From positions 1 to 64,000 of the forward strand of contig NZ_VVIW01000008.1 of assembly GCF_011682045.1 (NCBI RefSeq): 64,000 bases of DNA, read 5' to 3'. Shown here one piece after another: positions 52,812 to 61,031 of this stretch. The notes below the pieces were generated by a model, which was given only the letters and a program-made list of their open reading frames with translations, did no database searches and was not told the origin of the DNA. How positions within the stretch are numbered: position 1 is the first letter of the stretch; each line of letters begins with the position of its first letter. The translations under genes were made by a program, and so were the position numbers. The DNA comes from Massilia aquatica (GTDB lineage Bacteria > Pseudomonadota > Gammaproteobacteria > Burkholderiales > Burkholderiaceae_D).

Positions 52812-52838
52812 GTTCCGGCCAGCCCGGAACTATTTTTT
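52812..52838 (+). terminator. Terminator-like hairpin in the leader before the secretin operon
   Basis: Stem GTTCCGG (52812-52818), loop CCAGC, stem CCGGAAC (52824-52830), then TATTTTTT. It is oriented for plus-strand transcripts, yet no gene precedes it on plus within the divergent region, so it may act as an attenuator in the leader of the operon starting at 52935. Confidence 0.55.
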
Positions 52839-52934
52839 CGATCGGCGTGAACCAAATGCGGGGAGGCTCCCACTCAACCACATTGCCGCCCTGTTGCCGC
52901 TGCCGTTCATCATCCGCTACGAGGAAGAAAAAGC

Positions 52935-53168
52935 ATGTCACACCATAACAATCACATCACGCATGCGCTGCGGCGCCTGGAAAAACACTACGACGAGAGC
53001 GACATGAAAATGCGCGATTTTCTAGCGGCCGACGCCGCCGGCGAAGAGCCCGACCCGGCCGACTTCATGAAAATGCTGGAGCAGCATTCGGTGAGCCGGC
53101 GCGCCATGGAGGCGCAAACCAAGCTGCATGAAAAGCCGCTCAAGACCGTTCTCACCGAGGCCAAGTAA
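52935..53168 (+). CDS. Small helical T3SS protein, possible SctF-type needle subunit
   Basis: A 77-residue protein predicted as two helices (THALRRLEKHYDESDMKMRDFLA and PADFMKMLEQHSVSRRAMEAQTKLHEKPLKTVL) joined by a short turn with DPAD. Size and hairpin shape fit a needle subunit, but it lacks a clear YscF/PrgI signature, so this is uncertain; a small chaperone is another choice. It has a strong ribosome site (GAGGAAG) and heads the operon with the YscB-like chaperone and the secretin. Confidence 0.6.
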   Translation: MSHHNNHITHALRRLEKHYDESDMKMRDFLAADAAGEEPDPADFMKMLEQHSVSRRAMEAQTKLHEKPLKTVLTEAK

Positions 53169-53171
53169 ACG

Positions 53172-53609
53172 ATGGACAACCACGTGGACGATCATAAGCA
53201 ACTGGCCGGCTGGCTTGCCGCGCAGCCGTTCGGGGCGCGCGTCGCCATCGACGGCGAATCGGCCTGGCTGCGGCCGGGTGAGGGTGGCGCGGAACTGGCG
53301 GCGTGCCTGTGGTCCGATCCGAGCGGCGAGCAGGTGCAGGCGGCGCTGCGGCACGGTTTCGCCAGCGCCCGCGATTTCGATGCCGGCCTCGCGCTGGCCG
53401 ACGACGGCCGTGGCCTGCTCCTGAGCTGCTGGCTGCCGTCGTGCCACAGCTGGAGCGAGGCCGCCCCGGCGCTGGAGCAATTGCTCGACCAGCTAGCCGC
53501 ATGGCGCGCCGCGCTGGCGCCGCCACCAGCGCAGCAGCGCGCAGCCGCCGGCGGCGCCGCCCGCCACGAGCAGCGCATGCGCGCCATGCTGGCCGGAGCG
53601 CGGCCATGA
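53172..53609 (+). CDS. YscB-like T3SS chaperone
   Basis: A 145-residue protein with class I chaperone outline: an N-terminal helix (LAGWLAAQPFG), a beta core (VAIDGESAWLRPGEGGAELAACLW, LALADDGRGLLLSCWLP) and a C-terminal helix (LEQLLDQLAAWRAAL). In Yersinia yscB precedes yscC, and YscB pairs with SycN to escort YopN. Here it directly precedes sctC with an ATGA overlap. The function is inferred from order and fold. Confidence 0.65.
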   Translation: MDNHVDDHKQLAGWLAAQPFGARVAIDGESAWLRPGEGGAELAACLWSDPSGEQVQAALRHGFASARDFDAGLALADDGRGLLLSCWLPSCHSWSEAAPALEQLLDQLAAWRAALAPPPAQQRAAAGGAARHEQRMRAMLAGARP

Positions 53610-55588
53610 TGCCCCCGCGCCTGTCCCTCATCGCCCGCGGCGTGCTGCTGGCGGCCTGCCTGATGCAGGCCGCGCCGGCCGCCGCCGTGGCCCCCGCCAG
53701 CTGGAACGACACCGGCTTCGCCATTGACGCCAATGGCCTGCGCCTGGGCCGCGTGCTCGACCAGTTCGGCGCCGCCTACGGCGTCCAGGTCGACAGCCGC
53801 GTGCCCGATGCGCTGCTGCCGTCCATGCGGATCAAGGCCGCCACCGGCACCGAGTTCCTCGACCGCCTCGCCGTCAGCGCCAGATTCCGCTGGTTCGTCT
53901 ATAACGAAACCGTGTATGTGGTGCCGCGCGGAGAACAGGTCTCGGTGCGCTTGCAGGTCGGCGAGGACGCGGTGCAGGACGCCAAGGCCGCCCTGGTCGG
54001 CGTGGGCCTGTTCGATGCGCGCTTCGGCTGGGGCGAACTGCCCGACGAGGGCGTGGTCATGGTCAGCGGGCCGCGCGTCTACGTCGACCTGGTGCGCGCG
54101 CTGCTGTTGCCTGATCGCAAGGTGGAGGCGCCGCTCAGCGGCAGGCAGGTAATGGTATTCCGCCTGAAGTACGCCAGCGCCGCCGACCGTACCATCACCA
54201 CGCGCGGACAGAAAGAAATGGTGCCGGGCATCAAAACCATCCTGAGCCGCGTGCTCGACAGCGACATGACGCCGAAAGAGAGCGTCGTGCCCGGCAACGA
54301 GTTCGACGCCGGCAGCGTCAAGCACTCGCGCCGTGGCCCGGTCGGCAAGGGCAGCGCCCAGGAGCGCACCGAGAACGGCGCCGATGGCGCCGATGCGGCC
54401 GAACGCCAAGGCGAGAAGCGCCGCGCCAAGGGAGCCGGCGCGCGCGGTGAGCGGATACGCATCGACGCCGACCCGTCGCTCAACGCCATCATCATCTACG
54501 ACGACGTGGCCAAGCGCGCCACTTACCAGAACCTGATCGCGGAGCTCGACGTGGAGCCGCGCCAGGTTGAAATCGAGGCGCTGATTGTCGACATCGACCG
54601 CAGCAAGTTGACCGAACTGGGGGTGGAGTGGGGCATCAAGAGCGGGAACACGACGACGACGGTGAACGCCGGCGCCGGCGAATCGCAGGGCATCGACCTG
54701 CCGCTGCCCGGCGCCACCCTGCTGATTAATAACGCGGCCCGCTTTTATGCGCGCTTAAAAGCGATGGAGGGCAGCGGCGACGCCCGCGTGCTGGCCAAGC
54801 CGACCGTGCTCACGCTCGACAACGTGGCGGCGGTGCTCGACCTGAGCCAGACCGCCTATGTGCCGCTGGTCGGCGAGCGCGTGGCCGACCTGGCCGATAT
54901 CACCGTCGGCACCATGCTGCGGGTGGTCCCGCGCATCGTGCAGGAGGGGTCGGTGATGCGGGTGCGGCTGGAGATCGATATCGAGGATGGGTCGATGGAC
55001 AAGAACAGTCCCAAGCATAGCGTGACCCGCTCGAACATCAGCAGCCAGGCGATCGTCGACGCCCAGCAGACCCTGATGATCGGCGGCTACCACGCCGAGT
55101 CGGTCTCGCGCCAGAACCAGAAGGTGCCGGTGCTGGGCGACGTGCCCCTGCTTGGCGGCTTGTTCCGCAGCTCGACCCAGACCCACAGCACGCGCGAGCG
55201 CCTGTTCCTGATCACGCCGCGCATTACCACCAGCGTGGGGATGGCGGCGGCCGAGCTGTCGAAGGCGAACAAGGCGGCGCGCCGGCTGGCGGCCGCCGAA
55301 CAGCGGCAGCAGGCGCGCGCGAGCGGGGCGGTGGCGGTTCCCGCACCCGCACCCGCACCCGCACCCGCACCGATATCTGCGCCGGCGCCGGCGCCGGCAA
55401 AAGCACCAGTCGCCGTGCCCATCGCCGCGGTCACCACTGCGCCCACCGAAGAGAAAACCCCGGGTGCCGTCAACGTGCTGCCGCACATGCTTCGCGCTAC
55501 CGTGCTGGCCGATGTCATGTGGCCGAGCAAACCGCCGGTCAAACCGCCCTCGGTGCCCTACAAACGGCAGGTGCTGGCATGGCACTGA
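53606..55588 (+). CDS. sctC: T3SS outer-membrane secretin SctC
   Basis: SctC forms the outer-membrane ring. The 660-residue protein has a signal peptide (LIARGVLLAACLMQAAPAAA), N0/N1 domains (FAIDANGLRLGRVLDQFGAAYGVQVDSRVPD, WFVYNETVYVVPRG), a charged linker near residues 230-285, an N3 domain (IRIDADPSLNAIIIYD...RQVEIEALIVDIDRSKLTELGVEWG) and a secretin domain (residues about 370-545, with VPVLGDVPLLGGLFR). A Pro-Ala tail from a CCCGCA repeat (55340-55369) precedes a C-terminal stretch that may bind a pilotin. It overlaps both neighbours. Confidence 0.95.
   Translation: MMPPRLSLIARGVLLAACLMQAAPAAAVAPASWNDTGFAIDANGLRLGRVLDQFGAAYGVQVDSRVPDALLPSMRIKAATGTEFLDRLAVSARFRWFVYNETVYVVPRGEQVSVRLQVGEDAVQDAKAALVGVGLFDARFGWGELPDEGVVMVSGPRVYVDLVRALLLPDRKVEAPLSGRQVMVFRLKYASAADRTITTRGQKEMVPGIKTILSRVLDSDMTPKESVVPGNEFDAGSVKHSRRGPVGKGSAQERTENGADGADAAERQGEKRRAKGAGARGERIRIDADPSLNAIIIYDDVAKRATYQNLIAELDVEPRQVEIEALIVDIDRSKLTELGVEWGIKSGNTTTTVNAGAGESQGIDLPLPGATLLINNAARFYARLKAMEGSGDARVLAKPTVLTLDNVAAVLDLSQTAYVPLVGERVADLADITVGTMLRVVPRIVQEGSVMRVRLEIDIEDGSMDKNSPKHSVTRSNISSQAIVDAQQTLMIGGYHAESVSRQNQKVPVLGDVPLLGGLFRSSTQTHSTRERLFLITPRITTSVGMAAAELSKANKAARRLAAAEQRQQARASGAVAVPAPAPAPAPAPISAPAPAPAKAPVAVPIAAVTTAPTEEKTPGAVNVLPHMLRATVLADVMWPSKPPVKPPSVPYKRQVLAWH
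55340..55369 (+). repeat. CCCGCA hexamer repeat (5 units) in the sctC tail
   Basis: Five perfect CCCGCA units encode alternating Pro-Ala. Gain or loss of units keeps the frame and would only change the length of the Pro-Ala linker after the secretin domain. Confidence 0.85.
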
Positions 55589-56061
55589 GCGGCGCCGTGG
55601 CGCGCCTGGCCTGCCTGCTCCTGGCGGCATCAACCATGCCGGCGGCGCAGGCGGCGCTGTTCAAGTATGTCGATCCGGTGACGCGGGTGGCCAGCTACAC
55701 CAACTTTCGCCCGTCCCAGAGGGGCGCGCGCGAACTGGTGCTGCGCGAGCTGGTGCTGCGGCGCGAAGCCGCGCCGCGCCGCGTGGCGCCGCCGAGGGAG
55801 CCCAGGCCGGTGGCGCTTGCCAGTTCCAGCCCACGGGCGGCGGTGGCTGTGGCGGTGGTGGGCCCAGCCAGCTTCCCGCGCATCGACGCGCGCCGCCAGC
55901 GCGAGCTCGATAGTGAGCGTAAATACATTCTCGGCACCGAGTTGATGTCGGCGCAGGCCGACCTGGCGCGCCTGCTGGCCGGCAGCGCCCCTGCCGACAG
56001 CATCGGCCGCCGCCGCAGCGATGTCGCGGCGCTGGAGCGCGAACTGGCGCGCGTTCGCTAA
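55579..56061 (+). CDS. Exported DUF4124-like protein after the secretin gene
   Basis: A 160-residue protein with a signal peptide (VARLACLLLAASTMPAAQA) followed by LFKYVDPVTRVASYTNFRP, the DUF4124 core (xYKYVDxxGxxxYTNxPP). The C terminus is a helix rich in Arg and Ala (QRELDSERKYILGTELMSAQADLARLLAG). It overlaps sctC by 10 bases and ends the operon. Such proteins are periplasmic and often accessory to envelope machines. A pilotin-like or secretin-stabilising role is possible but not shown; no lipobox is present. Confidence 0.7.
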   Translation: MALSGAVARLACLLLAASTMPAAQAALFKYVDPVTRVASYTNFRPSQRGARELVLRELVLRREAAPRRVAPPREPRPVALASSSPRAAVAVAVVGPASFPRIDARRQRELDSERKYILGTELMSAQADLARLLAGSAPADSIGRRRSDVAALERELARVR

Positions 56062-56078
56062 GGCGGCGCGTTGCCTGG

Positions 56079-56777
56079 CTATTCCGGCGTGTATTCGAGC
56101 CGGTAGCCCTGGCTGTACGAGGTGCGGATGATCACGCGCCGCTCCACCCCGAACAGCAGCTTCTTGCGCAGCTTGTAGACATGCTGCTCGATCGTGCGTC
56201 CCGCCACATCGCTGTCGGCGCTCCAGATCGAGGCGCCGATGGTGCCGCGCGAAATAAACACCCCCGGCGACGAAAAGAACAGCCAGGCCATGGTGAATTC
56301 GCGCGGCGTCAATTCCACCACCACGCCATCGTAGGCGGCGCTGGCCGCTTCGCGGTCCAGGGTGTACTTCCCCAATGCGATGGTACGGCGCACGGTGGTC
56401 GGGTTGCGGCGCCGGATCACGGCGCGGATCCGCGCGATCGCTTCCACCGCCTCGAACTGAGCGCCGATAAAGTCGTCGGCCCCGGCTTCCAACGCCAGCG
56501 CCGCCATCTCCGGCGTGCCATGTGACAGGGCGATGACAGGCGTGCTGTCGCCGGTGCGGCAGTTCAGCCACGAAACGAAATCCTCGCTGTCTTCGCGATG
56601 GTTGCCGATGTCGATCATCAGCAGCGCGAACCCGCGCCGGCTCAGCATGCGTGACAGGCTGTTTTCCGAAGCGAAGCGCTCGCAGCTGAACCCGGCCTGC
56701 TGCAATGTTGCCTGCAGCCTGGCGAACAGGCTGTCGCTACGTATGTAGCAGCCTATGCTCTCGGATTGAATCAGCAT
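56079..56777 (-). CDS. OmpR-family response regulator with degenerate receiver domain
   Basis: A 232-residue protein. The C terminus (about 130-230) is a winged helix of the OmpR/PhoB type (VVVELTPREFTMAWLFFSSPGVFISRGTIGASIW...GRTIEQHVYKLRKKL, ending IIRTSYSQGYRLEY). The N-terminal receiver keeps an Asp in LLMIDIG but lacks the acidic pair after strand 1 (GCYIRSDS) and the conserved Lys of the KPF motif (ADDFIGAQFE), so phosphorylation control is doubtful. The start at 56777 is the best Met. It lies between T3SS and pilus genes, divergent from the pilus operon. No sensor kinase gene is adjacent. Confidence 0.85.
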   Translation of the reverse strand: MLIQSESIGCYIRSDSLFARLQATLQQAGFSCERFASENSLSRMLSRRGFALLMIDIGNHREDSEDFVSWLNCRTGDSTPVIALSHGTPEMAALALEAGADDFIGAQFEAVEAIARIRAVIRRRNPTTVRRTIALGKYTLDREAASAAYDGVVVELTPREFTMAWLFFSSPGVFISRGTIGASIWSADSDVAGRTIEQHVYKLRKKLLFGVERRVIIRTSYSQGYRLEYTPE

Positions 56778-56903
56778 CCAGTCGGTTCCCGTAAAACGCT
56801 TTGATGAAGAGGTATTTGTCGCAGCCGCTGTTGTATCAGCAAACCATGGTGCGCCGCAAGGCATTTTTGCTTAGAGCCAATAACGACGGCCTGTCTGCGT
56901 ATG

Positions 56904-56920
56904 CGCAAAGAATATTTGCG
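56904..56920. promoter_or_regulatory. Inverted repeat in the regulator-pilus divergent region
   Basis: CGCAAAGAATATTTGCG has perfect 6-bp arms (CGCAAA and TTTGCG) around a 5-base centre, in a locally AT-rich stretch between the divergent regulator and pilus genes. It could be an operator. Binding protein unknown. Confidence 0.4.
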
Positions 56921-57031
56921 TTTTAATGGAACCGATTCACCTTTGCCGACACTCATTGGCAGCAGAGGCGCCGCAAGCGGCGGCCTCGGTGGTGAAGCTG
57001 GGTTCATTTTTTCATGTGATGCTTCTGATTG

Positions 57032-57508
57032 ATGCTGCTTATGTTTAAGTTCATGATATTTCACTCCCGGCCCGGCGTGCTGTTCTGGCTGGGCGCTTGC
57101 ATGGCGCCTCTGGCCGCCGCCGGCACGTCCGATGCGCTGCCGCCTGGCTATGCACAATGGATATATGCCGCCGGCTGCGTGAACGAGCCGCTGGCCATGC
57201 GCCCTGCATTGGTGGCCGCGCCGGCGCCGCAAGCACCCATCCGCGCACCGCAAAGCTGGCATCTGCGGGTCGGCGACCAGACTGTCAAGGCGGCGCTGGT
57301 GCGCTGGGCCGCCAGCGAAGCCTGGGAACTGGTGTGGGAAGCGCCGGTCGATTACGCGGTCGAACGCGACACCGCCATCAGCGGCACTTTTGAACAGGCG
57401 ATCGAAGCGGTCGCGCACAGCATGGCCGGCGCCGAAACGCCGTTACAAGCCATTTTTTACAAAGCCAACCGGGTGGTGCGCATTGTGGTCAAAGGGACGC
57501 CAGCATGA
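57032..57508 (+). CDS. TcpQ-domain exported protein (type IVb pilus, PilL/TcpQ type)
   Basis: A 158-residue protein with a signal peptide (MIFHSRPGVLFWLGACMAPLAAAG) and a TcpQ C-terminal domain (residues about 73-155): SWHLRVGDQTVKAALVRWAASEAWELVWEAPVDYAV, then GTFEQAIEAVAHSMAG and IFYKANRVVRIVV. This domain assists secretin assembly of type IVb pili. It is coupled to pilN by a 4-base overlap. The start is uncertain: ATG 57032, 57041 and 57053 are all in frame and none has a strong ribosome site. Confidence 0.8.
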   Translation: MLLMFKFMIFHSRPGVLFWLGACMAPLAAAGTSDALPPGYAQWIYAAGCVNEPLAMRPALVAAPAPQAPIRAPQSWHLRVGDQTVKAALVRWAASEAWELVWEAPVDYAVERDTAISGTFEQAIEAVAHSMAGAETPLQAIFYKANRVVRIVVKGTPA

Positions 57509-59175
57509 GGGCCGGCCTGACCCCGGCGCTGCTGATGCTTTGCTGCCTGGCCGCTTGTTCGGATATTGCGCGCCGCAGCAGCCAGGATTTCGGCGACCCG
57601 GGCGGAAAAATTGCGGAGCTGTCGCGCCAGGTGGGCACGGCCAAGCCGGCCGCCGGGCCGGCGGCGGTGCATGCGGACGGCATCTGGCTGGGCCACAAAG
57701 TGGTCAAGCTGGCCAGCGAGCCGGTGCTGCCGCCGGTCTTTCGCGAGCAGGCCAACTTCGACCGCACTGTCTCGTCGCTGTCGGAACTGGCCGAGCGCAT
57801 CACCATGCGCTCGGGGATTCCGACCAAGGTGACGCCCGGTGCCCTGGCGGTGGCTGGCGGCACGCAGGCGCCATCGTCCGCGCCTGCCGCAAGCGCGCCG
57901 GCCGTCGCCGGCGTGCCGCCACTCGTCGCGCCGATGGTGCCGCCGCTTGGCGCGCCGCCGTCAAAGAATGGCGCGTCCAGGGCCGAGCCGGTGCGCATCT
58001 CGTACCGTAACGGCACCTTCCAGAACTTCCTCGACACGGTGGCCGCGCGCTACGGCGTCTACTGGAAATACGCCAACGGCACCATTTTGTTCTTCCATAC
58101 CGACGTGCGATCGTTCCAGATCCACGCGCTGCCGGGCGACGCGAGTTTCAGCGCCAACGTCAGCAGCGGCGCCAGTTCCAGCGGCGGCGTGTCCAGCGGC
58201 AGCGGCGGCGGCAGCGCCGGCAGCAATGGCGGCGTGAGCACCATCAATAATCAGAATACGGCCGTCAGCTCGCAGCTGTCGGTCTACTCGAACCTGCAAA
58301 AATCGATCGGCGCCATGCTCTCCGCATACGGGCAGGTGGTGGCGTCGCCGGCCACCGGCAGCATCACCGTGGTCGATACGCCGGACGCCATGGAACGCAT
58401 TGCCGCCTTCATCGACAGTGAAAACCAAGCCATGGCGCGCCAGGTCGCGATCAATGTGACGGTGCTGTCGGTGACCCTGAGCGACGCCGACGAATACGGC
58501 ATCAACTGGAACCTGGTCTACAACAACCTGCTGCATAATTACGGCATCCGCAATACGCTGGCCGGCACGCCCGGCAGCGATCCGGTGGCGTTTTCGGCCG
58601 GCGTGCTGGCGTCGTCAAAGAGCAAGTTCGCCGGCAGCACCTTGATGATCCAGGCGCTCTCGCAGCAGGGCAAGGTGCGGCGCCAGACCAGCGCCACCGT
58701 GGTGACCCTGAACAACCAGCCGGTCCCGGTGCAGGTGGCCAAGCAGACCAGCTACCTCAAGTCGTCGGAAACGACCACCTCGCCGCTGGCCGGGTCGACC
58801 ACCACGCTCACCCCCGGCATGGTGACCTCGGGCTTTAACATGAGCATCCTGCCGCATCTGCTCGAAGACGGCACGGTGATGCTGCAGTTTTCCACCGATA
58901 TCTCGGCCTTGCGCCAGATTCGCCGGGTCAACAGCGGCGGCGCCGACAGCACCAGCATCGAGTCGCCCGAACTCGACACCCGCAATTTCCTGCAGCGGGT
59001 GGCGATGAAGTCGAACGAAACGCTCATCATCAGCGGCTTCGAGCAGACCGACGACGACCTCGATCGCCAGGGCGTCGGCCATCCGGCCAACATCCTGTTC
59101 GGCGGCCTGGCGCGCAAGAGCAACAAGGAAGTAATCGTCATCCTGGTCACGCCGACCGCCATGGCCGGGTCGTGA
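57505..59175 (+). CDS. pilN: Type IVb pilus secretin PilN
   Basis: PilN is the outer-membrane lipoprotein secretin of R64-type thin pili. The 556-residue protein has a lipobox (LLMLCCLAAC, Cys 18), PilN-type N domains (PVRISYRNGTFQNFLDTVAARYGVYWKY, residues about 168-195), a Ser/Gly linker near residues 215-245, and a secretin domain (about 290-555: INVTVLSVTLSDADEYGINWNL, SGFNMSILPHLLEDGTVMLQFSTDIS, NETLIISGFEQ). It overlaps the TcpQ gene. The linker is unusually rich in Ser and Gly. Confidence 0.93.
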   Translation: MRAGLTPALLMLCCLAACSDIARRSSQDFGDPGGKIAELSRQVGTAKPAAGPAAVHADGIWLGHKVVKLASEPVLPPVFREQANFDRTVSSLSELAERITMRSGIPTKVTPGALAVAGGTQAPSSAPAASAPAVAGVPPLVAPMVPPLGAPPSKNGASRAEPVRISYRNGTFQNFLDTVAARYGVYWKYANGTILFFHTDVRSFQIHALPGDASFSANVSSGASSSGGVSSGSGGGSAGSNGGVSTINNQNTAVSSQLSVYSNLQKSIGAMLSAYGQVVASPATGSITVVDTPDAMERIAAFIDSENQAMARQVAINVTVLSVTLSDADEYGINWNLVYNNLLHNYGIRNTLAGTPGSDPVAFSAGVLASSKSKFAGSTLMIQALSQQGKVRRQTSATVVTLNNQPVPVQVAKQTSYLKSSETTTSPLAGSTTTLTPGMVTSGFNMSILPHLLEDGTVMLQFSTDISALRQIRRVNSGGADSTSIESPELDTRNFLQRVAMKSNETLIISGFEQTDDDLDRQGVGHPANILFGGLARKSNKEVIVILVTPTAMAGS

Positions 59176-59185
59176 GGCAAGTGCC

Positions 59186-60472
59186 ATGACCGGTCCCGTC
59201 ATCCAGCTCGGGCGCCACAAGTTCGTCTGTGGCCTGTTCTGGCAGTCGCTCTCGCGCCCGCGCGAGCTGGCGCGCGAGGCGGCCGACCTGGCGCGCAAGA
59301 TCGATTGCGACCTGGCGGTGCTGCGGCGCGAGTACTCCACCGCGCAAGCCGGGTTCGCGCACAGCGGCAGCGGTCCGCGCCAGGCCCTGTATTCGCTGGC
59401 GGCGGCGGTGGCCAGCCGGCTGGCGCGCGACGGCGCCCATTACGACGGCGAGAACCAGCCGGTGCACAACTGGCTGGCGGCGTTTCGCCTGCCGGACGGT
59501 AACTGGGCCTATTTCGCGGTGCGCGATGCAAACTTCCTGCCGAATGGCGACTTTGCCGGCACCCGCGAAGAAGTCTTCGACCGCCTGCACGGCGACTATG
59601 GCTTGGGCGGCTGGAACCTGGTGATCGGCGACGCCGAGCTGGAACACTACGGCTTTCACAACTTCCGCGAGCGCAGCATCGAGGAAGTGCTGGGCGAACC
59701 TGGCGGCGGCCAGATCAAGGTCAACAAAGCCTGGCTGCTGCGCCCGACCGCTGCGCGCATCTCGCCGCGCATGATGGCGGCCGGCGCCGGCGTGTGCGCC
59801 TTGCTGGTGCTGGGCGCGGGCCTGGGCTGGCGTCACCATCAACAGCGGCAACAGGCGTTGCGGCTGGCCGACGCGGCCGCGCTGGTACGCCAGGCGCAAC
59901 CGGCCGCACCGAAAGCCACGCCGGCCCCGCATCCGTGGGCGCACAGCGCCGGTCCGACCAGCGTGGCGCGCGCCTGCATGGCCGGACTGACCCAGCTCAC
60001 GCCCGGCGGCTGGGCCTTGAGCGAATACAGCTGCGGCGCGCCCGAGCAGCGCTCCACCTGGACGCGCAACGAATCGACAGTCGCGTTCCTGCTGGCGCGG
60101 GTGCCGGACGCACAGGTCGATATCGGCGGCGACACCGCGACCCTGGCGCGCCCGTTCAAGCCCGGTCCCGGCGTCGACGAAGCGCTGCTGCCGCAACAGC
60201 AGCTGGTGGCGGGCTTGCGCTCGCGCTTGCAGCTGATGAACCTGAACATGCAGCTGGCCCGCAGGGAAGCGCCGCCAGCCGCGCCGGCGCCAGAGAACGG
60301 CGCCGCGTCAGCCGCGTCGCCCGATTGGAACACGTATACCTATGTCATCGGTCCGGTCGGCGTCTCGCCGCTGGAAGTGGCAGCGATGCTCGAGATGCCC
60401 GGCATCCGGATCGAGAAAATGCGCTACCGCGCCGGAATCTGGTCTTTGGAAGGAGTCATTTATGCAAAATAG
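59186..60472 (+). CDS. pilO: Type IVb pilus assembly protein PilO
   Basis: A 428-residue inner-membrane protein of the PilO2 family. The cytoplasmic N terminus (residues about 1-185) contains RHKFVCGLFWQSLSRPRELAREA and NWLAAFRLPDGNWAYFAVRDANFLPNGDFAGTREEV, the PilO2 signature. One membrane helix lies near 190-212 (MMAAGAGVCALLVLGAGLGW), followed by a periplasmic domain. It starts 10 bases after pilN and overlaps pilP by 11 bases. It belongs to the inner-membrane alignment complex that links secretin and motor. Confidence 0.92.
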   Translation: MTGPVIQLGRHKFVCGLFWQSLSRPRELAREAADLARKIDCDLAVLRREYSTAQAGFAHSGSGPRQALYSLAAAVASRLARDGAHYDGENQPVHNWLAAFRLPDGNWAYFAVRDANFLPNGDFAGTREEVFDRLHGDYGLGGWNLVIGDAELEHYGFHNFRERSIEEVLGEPGGGQIKVNKAWLLRPTAARISPRMMAAGAGVCALLVLGAGLGWRHHQQRQQALRLADAAALVRQAQPAAPKATPAPHPWAHSAGPTSVARACMAGLTQLTPGGWALSEYSCGAPEQRSTWTRNESTVAFLLARVPDAQVDIGGDTATLARPFKPGPGVDEALLPQQQLVAGLRSRLQLMNLNMQLARREAPPAAPAPENGAASAASPDWNTYTYVIGPVGVSPLEVAAMLEMPGIRIEKMRYRAGIWSLEGVIYAK

Positions 60473-61031
60473 CCTGCGCCTGTTTTTCCTGCTGGCGTCC
60501 GCGGCGGCCGGCGCGCTCGCTGCCGCTCCCGCTGCTCCCGTTTCAGCCCCGGCCACGGCCAGTGCCGCCGATGCGCTGACCCGGATCGAGTCCGAGACGC
60601 TGGTGCTCAAGGCGCGCGAGCGCCAGCTGGCGGTGCAGGCGGCGATCATGCAGCGCCAGAGCGAAATCGCCGGCCGCCAGGAGGAGGGCGTGCGCCGCCT
60701 CAGCGTGCCGGCCAGCGTCAATCCGGTGGTGCAGTCGCTCGAAGGCATCGGCAAGCAGCAGTATGCGACGCTGCTGTTCGAGAGCGGCGCCGTGGCCGAA
60801 GTGCGCGCCGGTGACGTGCTGCCCGACGGCCTGCGCGTGGTGCGCATCGATGGCGATGGGGTGACGGTGGAAACGGCGAACAAGAAACGCACGCGCCTGC
60901 ACCTGGCGGGCAGCGCGCCGGCGCCGTTCGCTGCGGCGCCGTCGCTGCCGCCGCCGCTGGCGCCGGTGCTGGCACGTCCCGCGCCGGGCCTGCCGCCGCT
61001 GTACCCCGGCGCCAAAGGGAGCGAGCGATGA
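60462..61031 (+). CDS. pilP: Type IVb pilus protein PilP
   Basis: A 189-residue exported protein with a signal peptide (LRLFFLLASAAAGALAA), a helix (TRIESETLVLKARERQLAVQAAIM) and a beta domain (YATLLFESGAVAEVRAGDVLPDGLRVVRIDGDGVTVET, residues about 103-140) typical of the PilP family of thin pili. GGAAGGAG precedes the ATG at 60462. It overlaps pilO and is linked to pilQ by a 4-base overlap. It probably joins the inner-membrane complex to the secretin. Confidence 0.9.
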   Translation: MQNSLRLFFLLASAAAGALAAAPAAPVSAPATASAADALTRIESETLVLKARERQLAVQAAIMQRQSEIAGRQEEGVRRLSVPASVNPVVQSLEGIGKQQYATLLFESGAVAEVRAGDVLPDGLRVVRIDGDGVTVETANKKRTRLHLAGSAPAPFAAAPSLPPPLAPVLARPAPGLPPLYPGAKGSER

